Source: Nitrospinota bacterium (GTDB lineage Bacteria; Nitrospinota; Nitrospinia; UBA9942; JAHJSF01). From it: a DNA stretch of 13,924 bases. The notes under the pieces are model-generated. The model saw only the letters and a program-made list of their open reading frames with translations, made no database searches and was not told where the DNA came from. How positions within the stretch are numbered: position 1 is the stretch's first letter; each line of letters starts with the position of its first letter. The stretch lies in contig JAHJSF010000180.1 in assembly GCA_018830405.1 (NCBI GenBank), positions 1 through 13,924 of the forward strand. Direction: 5' to 3'. This document shows positions 1 through 5,934 of the stretch, one piece after another. The position numbers and the translations under genes are program-made.

Positions 1-589
1 TCTCTCTTCTATCGCTCCGGTTATGGATAGCCCTGGCCACCAGCTCCTTCCCCACTCCGCTCTCTCCAAGGAGGAGGATGTTGCTTGAGGTTGCGGCCAC
101 CTTCTCTATCTGAGAAAAAAGACTTCTCATCTTAGCACTCTTCCCTATAATCCCCTCAAACTGATACCGGCTCTTTATATTATCTTTAAGGAGCAGGTTT
201 TCGTCTAAAAGCTTTTTCCGCTCAACCGCCTTATTTATTACCAGCTTGACATGATCAACATCAAACGGCTTGGAGATATAATCGTAGGCTCCAAGTTTAA
301 TCGCCTTAACGGCAGTTTCAGTATCGGCGTAGGCCGTCAGTAGAATGATAGGGGTATTAGGCTGTCTCTTCTTCGCCTCGGGCAAAAGAGCTATCCCCCC
401 GATGACCGGCATCTTCACATCGGAGAGGATAAGGTCAAACTCCTCCTCATCCATCAGGTGAACAGCGATTGAGCCATTAGCCGCCTCCTTAACATTATGC
501 CCCTCCCTCTCCAGCATAATGGTCAGAAACTCCCGCATGCTCCTCTCATCATCAACTACAAGGATGTTACCTTTGGTTGTTCCAGACAC
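1..589 (-). CDS. NtrC-family sigma-54-dependent response regulator (N-terminal part; runs off the window)
   Basis: A cytoplasmic two-component regulator that, once phosphorylated, would activate sigma-54 RNA polymerase by ATP hydrolysis. The visible 196 residues contain a receiver domain (about 8-122) with acidic pair D13/D14, phospho-acceptor D57 in LSDVKMP, T85 in LLTAYAD and K107 in the KPFD loop. A linker leads to the AAA+ domain, whose Walker A motif GESGVGKE lies at residues 175-182. The rest of the AAA+ domain and the Fis-type DNA-binding domain lie beyond position 1. The start is GTG at 589-587: AGGGGG lies 5 nt upstream and an in-frame TAG sits at 601-599, leaving little choice. The gene begins 47 nt after the macro-domain gene on the same strand, so the two may be cotranscribed. 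No cognate kinase is visible and the regulon cannot be inferred. Family assignment is firm; the subgroup (NtrC, ZraR, PilR, etc.) is not determined. Confidence 0.93.
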   Translation of the reverse strand, partial: MSGTTKGNILVVDDERSMREFLTIMLEREGHNVKEAANGSIAVHLMDEEEFDLILSDVKMPVIGGIALLPEAKKRQPNTPIILLTAYADTETAVKAIKLGAYDYISKPFDVDHVKLVINKAVERKKLLDENLLLKDNIKSRYQFEGIIGKSAKMRSLFSQIEKVAATSSNILLLGESGVGKELVARAIHNRSDRRE

Positions 590-636
590 AGCAGCCCCCT
601 AACTGAAAATATAATTTAAAAATAGAAGAGAGATTC

Positions 637-1158
637 CTATACACCAAGAAGTTCACCATAAACCGTATAATCTCTATCATTAAAAAGGACAAACCTAACC
701 AGCTCTATATCATCATGCAGGTCAAGATAATCGTCAACGGCCTCAATCGCTATCGGCGCGGCCTCCTCAATCGGATAACCATATATCCCCGTACTTATAG
801 AGGAAAAAGCAACGCGCTTTATCCCATTATCGGAAGCAAGCTTAAGACTGTTACGATAGGCAGCCGCCAGAAGGTCGGCCACTACCTTACTTCCATATCT
901 ATAAACAGGGCCAACCGTATGGATAACATACCTGGCCTTCAGCCTCCCTCCGGTGGTAATCCTCGCCTCTCCCGTGGGACATCCCCCTATCCTTCGGCAC
1001 TCCTCCAATATCTTGGGGCCGCCGGCAGTGTGAATCGCCCCGTCAACTCCGCCTCCGCCGAGGAGTTTATTGTCGGCGGCGTTGACTATAGCCTCAGTAT
1101 CCTGAAGGGTAATATCCCCTTTAACCATATCTATTCGGCCGCCAAGATAAGTACCCAT
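637..1158 (-). CDS. Macro-domain protein, probable O-acetyl-ADP-ribose deacetylase / ADP-ribose hydrolase
   Basis: A single-domain macro protein of 173 aa, the usual size for the YmdB/MacroD-type family. These proteins bind ADP-ribose and usually hydrolyse O-acetyl-ADP-ribose or mono-ADP-ribosyl esters in the cytoplasm. Visible family motifs are GDIT (14-17), NAAD (26-29, where NAAN is more usual), the glycine-rich loop GGGGVDGAIH (34-43) with D39 in the catalytic position, GGCPTGEA (58-65), HTVGP (80-84) and the phosphate-binding loop STGIYGYP (122-129). All active-site segments are present, so it should be functional. The ATG at 1158 is preceded by AAGGA at a suitable distance, and a TATAAT box (1211-1206) lies about 45 nt upstream. 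It is followed by a sigma-54 response regulator on the same strand. The substrate (metabolite or protein) cannot be told from sequence. Confidence 0.92.
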   Translation of the reverse strand: MGTYLGGRIDMVKGDITLQDTEAIVNAADNKLLGGGGVDGAIHTAGGPKILEECRRIGGCPTGEARITTGGRLKARYVIHTVGPVYRYGSKVVADLLAAAYRNSLKLASDNGIKRVAFSSISTGIYGYPIEEAAPIAIEAVDDYLDLHDDIELVRFVLFNDRDYTVYGELLGV

Positions 1159-1205
1159 AATCTTTTCCTTAACAATTCAAAATAAAACAGGGGCTGGAAG
1201 GTTTC

Positions 1206-1211
1206 ATTATA
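1206..1211 (-). promoter_or_regulatory. Candidate -10 box for the macro-domain gene
   Basis: A perfect TATAAT hexamer on the minus strand, giving a predicted leader of about 40 nt that contains the AAGGA ribosome-binding site. No good -35 hexamer is found at 16-18 nt, so this is a weak or activator-dependent call. Confidence 0.35.
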
Positions 1212-1237
1212 ATACAATCGGAACAAATCGATAAACC

Positions 1238-1434
1238 GTATATGAGAATTAAAAGTCGAAGACCACCCCTTCCCCCATACGCCATCTCTCTTTTCTCCCA
1301 TATGTCATTTTGAGAAGCTTGCGACGAGAAATCTCTTGTTGTTAGCCTTAGATCTCTCCCTACGGTCGAGATGACAAGTTGACCATATATAGACATTAAA
1401 AGCCGAAGGCAACCTCCCCCTTCCTCCGCCATCT
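1238..1434. repeat. Imperfect direct repeat (about 50 bp twice) flanking a dispersed-type dyad repeat
   Basis: Two related segments, 1238-1287 and 1384-1434, share an order of blocks: ATAT(A/G)AG, ATTAAAAG(T/C)CGAAG, a C-rich run, and CGCCATCT/CCGCCATCT. Between them lies 1304-1376, which begins GTCATTTTGAG and ends TCGAGATGACA. These termini form an imperfect inverted repeat and resemble short dispersed intergenic repeats I recall from many environmental bacterial genomes. The 87-codon minus-strand frame across this stretch repeats the same peptide at both ends because of the DNA repeat, and I do not regard it as a gene. Confidence 0.5.
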
Positions 1435-1437
1435 GAT

Positions 1438-1478
1438 TTTTAGGCTTGGGATTTGGGCTTTAAAGAAAAAGCCTAAAA
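1438..1478. repeat. 10-bp inverted repeat (possible hairpin)
   Basis: TTTTAGGCTT (1438-1447) pairs perfectly with AAGCCTAAAA (1469-1478) around a 21-nt loop. The A/T-rich stem ends give it some resemblance to a bidirectional terminator, but no gene ends here, so it is more simply part of the repeat-rich spacer. Confidence 0.4.
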
Positions 1479-1495
1479 CCCCGCGATAAAATTTA

Positions 1496-1613
1496 CAGAG
1501 CGGCAGAAAAAAGTAGACCGAGGCGCGACGAAGGAGAAGAGTGAGGCGTATTAAACATACGCCGTAACGATGAGCCGAGGATAAACAAAGGGCTACAAAT
1601 TTATGCCGCTCTG
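1496..1613. repeat. 118-bp inverted-repeat element with internal hairpin
   Basis: CAGAGCGGCA (1496-1505) and TGCCGCTCTG (1604-1613) form a perfect 10-bp terminal inverted repeat. Inside, GGCGTAT (1545-1551) and ATACGCC (1557-1563) form a 7-bp hairpin with a 5-nt loop. Two related purine-rich blocks (ACCGAGGCGCGACGA and ACGATGAGCCGAGG) sit either side of it. No reading frame explains the element. The architecture suits a small dispersed palindromic repeat or a structured RNA. Confidence 0.5.
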
Positions 1614-1642
1614 GAGGCAGGCGGCTGGCTTCTTTTCTTTCT

Positions 1643-1662
1643 TTTCTTGTCTACACAAGAAA
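1643..1662 (+). repeat. Perfect 8-bp hairpin upstream of surE
   Basis: TTTCTTGT (1643-1650) pairs with ACAAGAAA (1655-1662) across a CTAC loop, just after a C/T-only tract. It lies 15 nt upstream of the surE -10 box, so it could be an operator or chance. No function is assigned. Confidence 0.35.
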
Positions 1663-1676
1663 GTAAGAATAAATGG

Positions 1677-1682
1677 TATAAT
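1677..1682 (+). promoter_or_regulatory. -10 box of surE, implying a leaderless transcript
   Basis: A perfect TATAAT ends only 6 nt before the surE ATG. A start 6-8 nt downstream of a -10 box would fall on the ATG itself. There is no Shine-Dalgarno sequence before the ATG, which agrees with leaderless translation. No convincing -35 is present at normal spacing. Confidence 0.5.
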
Positions 1683-1688
1683 TTCTCC

Positions 1689-2444
1689 ATGAAAATCCTC
1701 CTAACCAACGATGATGGGATAGGGGCCAAAGGTCTCCAAGTCCTCTATAGCGAACTGGCCAAATTCGCCGATGTCTTGGTCGTTGCCCCCGAATCGGAAC
1801 AGAGCGCCGTAGGGCACGCCATAACCTTCCTGACCCCACTCAGAATTAAAGAATTTAGTCTAAACGGCAACTTCTTCGGACACGCCATAACCGGCACCCC
1901 GGCCGATTCCGTTAAGATAGGGGTTCAATCGATTGCCAAAAAACCGATAGACCTAGTCATATCAGGGATAAACCTTGGGGCCAATGTCTCCACCAACATC
2001 ATCTACTCAGGCACTGTCTCGGCCGCCACCGAAGGGACACTCCTCGGATATCCCTCCATAGCCGTTTCACTCGATACATTTGTGAAACCGGACTTTCAAC
2101 CGGCAGCCAGATTTACCGCCAAACTGGCCAAATATATCTACGAAAATGGGCTCCCCAAGGGGAGCTATCTGAATGTTAATGTCCCCCACCTCCCCGAGGA
2201 TAAAATCAAAGGGGTGGCTGTTACCAAGATGGGGAAATCAATATACAGAGATAAGTTTCATAAAAGAAAAGACCCGCGCGGAGTCACCTACTACTGGCAG
2301 GGGGGGGATATGATATACGACGAAGACGAGGCGGAAGACGCCGACAACCGTTTGCTTAAGAAGGGGATGATATCGGTAACCCCAATCCACTACGACCTGA
2401 CCGACTACGGTTTCTTTGAAGAGATGAAGGGGTGGAAGTTTTAG
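1689..2444 (+). CDS. surE: 5'/3'-nucleotidase (survival protein) SurE
   Basis: A metal-dependent phosphatase that removes phosphate from nucleoside 5'/3'-monophosphates in the cytoplasm. The 251-aa product is the normal family length. Seen in the sequence: the N-terminal metal site MKILLTNDDG with D8/D9, S39 in the PESEQSAVGH segment, the GINLGAN loop with N95, and YSGTVSAATEG (106-116). The acidic stretch DEDEAEDAD (211-219) is in the variable C-terminal region. The start is the ATG at 1689 because the family begins exactly at MKILLTNDDG. A frame-open TTG at 1647 would add 14 unrelated residues. There is no ribosome-binding site; the TATAAT box 6 nt upstream suggests a leaderless mRNA. SurE stands alone on the plus strand and converges on the aroA 3' fragment, which ends 10 nt beyond it. 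The usual partners (pcm, nlpD, rpoS) are absent. Confidence 0.95.
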   Translation: MKILLTNDDGIGAKGLQVLYSELAKFADVLVVAPESEQSAVGHAITFLTPLRIKEFSLNGNFFGHAITGTPADSVKIGVQSIAKKPIDLVISGINLGANVSTNIIYSGTVSAATEGTLLGYPSIAVSLDTFVKPDFQPAARFTAKLAKYIYENGLPKGSYLNVNVPHLPEDKIKGVAVTKMGKSIYRDKFHKRKDPRGVTYYWQGGDMIYDEDEAEDADNRLLKKGMISVTPIHYDLTDYGFFEEMKGWKF

Positions 2445-2454
2445 TTTAACCCCT

Positions 2455-2573
2455 TTAACCGCTGACTATTTGGGCCTTGAGCGATTTCATAATATCGGCA
2501 AAGGTGGGGAAGGTGATATTGACCGCCTCGGCCCCTTCAACAATCGTCTCCCCAGAGGCGGCCATTCCGGCTA
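2455..2573 (-). pseudogene. Partial second copy of the aroA 3' end
   Basis: A gap-free match to the last codons of the intact aroA: 2461-2573 aligns with 5941-6053, with 9 mismatches in 113 nt by my count (about 92% identity). It encodes the EPSP synthase C-terminus AGMAASGETIVEGAEAV..., differing from the intact copy at four residues, and ends with its own TAA (2457-2455). The similarity stops sharply at 2573 and no upstream aroA sequence follows. It is in the same orientation as the intact gene. It cannot make an enzyme. It may be a displaced original gene end left by integration, or a duplication relic. Confidence 0.88.
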
Positions 2574-2582
2574 CAACCTTTC

Positions 2583-2811
2583 CTATTTCAGGTTGTTTAG
2601 TCGTCTAAGAGCCAGCATATAAGATGCTTTATTCGGATATTGTTTAACCTTTATTTCTAAAGATACGATTGCTACGTCTATATCCGCCCCCTTTTTAATA
2701 AGGAGCTTTGCCATTTCCGTGTGCCCCCCCATTGCCGCTGACATCAATGGGTTCGGGCCATACTACTCCATTTATATCCGCCCCTTTTTCAGGGGGGCTT
2801 TACCTCAATAA
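2583..2811 (-). pseudogene. Ankyrin-repeat protein relic with frameshifts
   Basis: Reading the minus strand, one frame gives NPLMSAAMGGHTEMAKLL then IKKGADIDVA, a classic ankyrin repeat, followed by about 30 non-repeat residues and a TAG at 2585-2583. Upstream, the preceding repeat (FIEVK...EKGADINGVV) is present only if two frameshifts are allowed: about 2 nt lost in the C-run near 2795-2800, and one shift near 2755. No start codon or ribosome-binding site is visible, and the relic abuts the end of the glutamate dehydrogenase gene. It is a decayed fragment of a longer ankyrin protein; its original role is unknown. Confidence 0.75.
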
Positions 2812-2816
2812 AGTTC

Positions 2817-4354
<1,538 letters not shown>

Positions 4355-4657
4355 TGTCAAAACTATTTAGAAATGTTGTCAAAACTATCTGATAATGTCC
4401 CCTTGGAATGGGTAGTAACATGCGGTCTCATAAAGGAGGCCTACATTATGGGGAAAATAGTGATGAGTGATAAGGAACGCCGGAGGTTGGGTGTAATAGT
4501 AAGGGTTGAGTCAGGAGATTTAAAGCTTAGTGATGCATCTGAGATTCTCGGGGTCAGCTATCGCCGGGGGAAGAGGATACGTAAGCGGTATCAGGAGGAA
4601 GGGGATATTGGGTTGGTACACAGAAGGAGTCGTAATTCTCGCAAAGAAAATCCCTAA
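4355..4657 (+). mobile_element. Truncated insertion-sequence remnant (left end plus start of transposase)
   Basis: A 12-bp motif TGTCAAAACTAT occurs twice in direct orientation (4355-4366 and 4377-4388, 22-bp period) directly upstream of a transposase start. This is typical of transposase-binding repeats at an IS end. The transposase frame stops after 69 codons, so the catalytic domain and right end are missing. No matching inverted end or target duplication is found to the right, so the element is immobile by itself. Confidence 0.6.
4448..4657 (+). pseudogene. Transposase N-terminal fragment (helix-turn-helix part, ISNCY-like)
   Basis: The 69-aa product starts MGKIVMSDKERRRLGVIVRV and carries a helix-turn-helix (about residues 22-50: LKLSDASEILGVSYRRGKRI). 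It is followed by YQEEGDIGLVHRRSRNS, a sequence very like the N-terminus of ISNCY-type transposases, which normally continue for some 350-400 more residues with a DDE domain. The ATG at 4448 is chosen because AAAGGAGG lies 8 nt upstream; a frame-open ATG at 4373 has none and falls inside the IS repeats. The stop is inside a terminator-like hairpin (4649-4670), so the reading frame seems cut where foreign sequence begins. If expressed, it could be a stand-alone DNA-binding protein recognising the IS end, but that is speculation. Confidence 0.7.
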
Positions 4658-4670
4658 AGAGTAGGGGATT
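4649..4670. terminator. Bidirectional terminator-like hairpin
   Basis: AATCCCTA (4649-4656) pairs with TAGGGGATT (4662-4670), an 8-bp stem with one bulged base and a 5-nt loop AAGAG. On the minus strand it is followed by TTTTCTTT and on the plus strand by GTTTTGT. It is well placed to end the four-gene toxin-antitoxin run transcribed leftwards, and would also block readthrough from the IS remnant. Confidence 0.55.
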
Positions 4671-4724
4671 GTTTTGTAGTATTCTCCATGCTCTCAGCGT
4701 CCTCAGCGGTTAGAGCAATATTAT

Positions 4725-5015
4725 TTAGACTCTGCTTACCCAATAACCCGGTTCTCTATGCAAATCCATAACCGCTAATATAAATATTTCTTCTCCGTCT
4801 TCGGAATAAATAATTCCGTAGGGGAACCTTCTAACCAAAGACCTTCTTAGGTGTTCTGCAACAACAGGCCACGCCTTTGGATATAACATTACCAACTGAA
4901 TTGTAGAATAGACCTCCAGTGCAAAGTCCCTCCCTAACCCTTCTTCGCACTTCTCATAATATTCAACAGCTTGGCGAAACTCGGCCTCCGCTTCAGGGTG
5001 AAATAAATATTTCAT
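4725..5015 (-). CDS. RelE/ParE-superfamily toxin
   Basis: A 96-aa protein with the layout of the RelE/ParE toxin fold: FHPEAEAEFRQAVEYYE helix (6-21), GLGRDFALEV (27-35), a proline turn YPKAWP (45-50), the conserved RRSLVRRFPYGIIY strand (58-70) and the C-terminal ILAVMDLHREPGYWVSRV (79-96). Family members are either ribosome-dependent mRNA endonucleases (RelE) or gyrase inhibitors (ParE). The sequence does not decide which, although the FPY and AV-x-H/R-x-P-x-YW pattern is commonest in proteins annotated as ParE-like. Its ATG shares one base with the TAA of the upstream antitoxin (TAATG), the translational coupling typical of these pairs. It appears full length. The terminator-like hairpin at 4649-4670 follows downstream. 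Confidence 0.87.
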   Translation of the reverse strand: MKYLFHPEAEAEFRQAVEYYEKCEEGLGRDFALEVYSTIQLVMLYPKAWPVVAEHLRRSLVRRFPYGIIYSEDGEEIFILAVMDLHREPGYWVSRV

Positions 5016-5236
5016 TAAGGAATTTTATTCCAAATTTTCTCAAATACTTCCTCCCCTGGGATAGTCTTTACTTCTCCCGAACGAATTTCCGCCAAACGCC
5101 TCTTAGATACCTCAACCCACTTTTTTTCTATCTCTGATTCCGGCTGGTTGAGGCTCTTCAAAAGCAGGTCGACAAACATTGTCCGATCCTCAACCGGTAG
5201 GGATATTACCTCGGCTATCAAGTCTTTTGTCTTCAT
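5015..5236 (-). CDS. Antitoxin of the RelE/ParE pair (addiction-module protein, TIGR02574-like)
   Basis: A 73-aa acidic, helical protein beginning MKTKDLIAEVISLPVEDRTM and continuing FVDLLLKSLNQPES...KKWVEVSKRRLAEIRSG then EVKTIPGEEVFEKIWNKI. This matches the short addiction-module antitoxins (TIGR02574/unstable-antitoxin type) found upstream of RelE/ParE toxins. The N-terminal helix resembles their LPxxxRxxLxxxLLxSL motif and the C-terminal half is expected to wrap the toxin. The ATG at 5236 follows GGAGG with about 7-nt spacing. The gene starts 49 nt after the end of hicA on the same strand, so it may share the hicBA transcript or use its own promoter in that gap. A 6-bp inverted repeat ends right beside its ribosome-binding site. 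Confidence 0.85.
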   Translation of the reverse strand: MKTKDLIAEVISLPVEDRTMFVDLLLKSLNQPESEIEKKWVEVSKRRLAEIRSGEVKTIPGEEVFEKIWNKIP

Positions 5237-5246
5237 AATTTCCTCC

Positions 5247-5270
5247 GCTAATTACTATTTTAAGATTAGC
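5247..5270 (-). promoter_or_regulatory. Inverted repeat next to the antitoxin ribosome-binding site
   Basis: GCTAAT (5247-5252) and ATTAGC (5265-5270) form a 6-bp dyad with a 12-nt loop in the hicA-antitoxin gap, and its stem touches the GGAGG of the antitoxin gene. It could be an operator for the antitoxin/toxin complex or an mRNA hairpin affecting initiation. The short A/T-rich stem makes chance possible. Confidence 0.3.
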
Positions 5271-5285
5271 TCGGCTTTGCCTTTT

Positions 5286-5501
5286 TCAAATATTCCTCAA
5301 AAACTCTTTGATGTCAATCTCCGCATCCTTCAGAGTGCCTTTTAAGGTATATCTATCAATCTCGTCATGATATGGAAAAACAATCTTTACCCCATCTGGA
5401 TGTTTCATCTTTACATGACTGCCTTTCCTATGAATTTCTCTAAACCCCATTCGTTTTAATGCTACCAAAACCTCTCGCCCTGATAACAACGGAAGTTTCA
5501 T
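5286..5501 (-). CDS. hicA: HicA-type mRNA interferase toxin
   Basis: A 71-aa protein of the HicA (YcfA-like) family, a small double-stranded-RNA-binding-fold ribonuclease that cleaves mRNA. Recognisable parts are LSGREVLVALKRMGF (6-20), the active-site motif KGSHVKMKHPDG with catalytic H29, VFPYHDEIDRYTLKGTL (41-57) and the tail KDAEIDIKEFLRNI. In most family members the GTL segment is followed by about four more residues (such as RKIL) before KQAGI/KDAEI. Here they appear to be missing, which suggests a small in-frame deletion that could weaken the C-terminal helix. The ATG overlaps the hicB TGA by 4 nt (ATGA), giving tight coupling, with antitoxin first and toxin second. The assignment is secure; activity is not. 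Confidence 0.88.
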   Translation of the reverse strand: MKLPLLSGREVLVALKRMGFREIHRKGSHVKMKHPDGVKIVFPYHDEIDRYTLKGTLKDAEIDIKEFLRNI

Positions 5502-5698
5502 ACCGCCACTTCATAAAGTTTGTGGCTTTCATCTTCCACCAACTCTTCATCTGGTTCTAAATATAACTCTATCGCTTCCCGAATATTTTTTAGTGCTTCT
5601 TCCTCAGTTTTCCCCTGACTCCAGCAACTCTTTAATGAGGGACAACGTGCTATAAAATAACCGTTTTCACCTTTTTCCATTGTTACTTTTATTTTCAT
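5498..5698 (-). CDS. hicB: HicB-type antitoxin (short form)
   Basis: A 66-aa HicB-like protein: MKIKVTMEKGENGYFIARCP then SLKSCWSQGKTEEEALKNI and REAIELYLE, the compact partial RNase-H-like fold that neutralises HicA. It ends soon after the fold, with no room for the C-terminal ribbon-helix-helix or helix-turn-helix domain of longer HicB proteins, so direct autoregulation is uncertain. The start at 5698 is chosen because AGGAGG lies 9 nt upstream and the family begins here; an open frame to 5764 adds 22 residues without a better site. It heads the run hicB-hicA-antitoxin-toxin. A 14-bp palindrome lies 57 nt upstream. Confidence 0.86.
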   Translation of the reverse strand: MKIKVTMEKGENGYFIARCPSLKSCWSQGKTEEEALKNIREAIELYLEPDEELVEDESHKLYEVAV

Positions 5699-5754
5699 TT
5701 CTTTGGCCCTCCTGACAGGATTTATTAATATCAGTAACCTATCATTTCCAGGAG

Positions 5755-5768
5755 AGTTTTGCAAAACT
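5755..5768. promoter_or_regulatory. Perfect 14-bp palindrome upstream of hicB (candidate operator)
   Basis: AGTTTTGCAAAACT is its own reverse complement and sits 57 nt before the hicB ATG, where a toxin-antitoxin operator would be expected. Its central TTGCAA could act as a poor -35, but no good -10 follows at normal spacing. Binding is inferred from position and symmetry only. Confidence 0.4.
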
Positions 5769-5833
5769 TCACTTATTGTCGTATGAGGGGGGGAAGAGGG
5801 GAGAGAGGTCTGGTTTTAAGGGGGATAGTAGAA

Positions 5834-5890
5834 CTGGATTCCGCATCAAGCATGCCCTCGAATGATTTAATCGGGGGTGCGGAATGACGG
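5834..5890. repeat. Dyad-symmetric dispersed-type repeat downstream of aroA
   Basis: CTGGATTCCGCA at the left and TGCGGAATGACGG at the right carry an 8-bp perfect inverted repeat (ATTCCGCA 5838-5845, TGCGGAAT 5878-5885). An inner imperfect stem (CCCTCGA with TCGGGGG) lies inside. The sequence resembles dispersed palindromic repeats I recall between genes in many environmental genomes. Lying 45 nt beyond the aroA stop, the hairpin could protect or end the long mre-aroA transcript, though it lacks a clear T-run. Confidence 0.5.
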
Positions 5891-5934
5891 TAAAAAGGGT
5901 TGCGACAAAGTTAACGTTTAAATACGGCCTGGTA

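Noticed and set aside
1169-1432. 87-codon minus-strand frame before the macro-domain gene
   Set aside because: It runs through repeat DNA, its two ends encode the same peptide because of the DNA duplication, and it matches no family.
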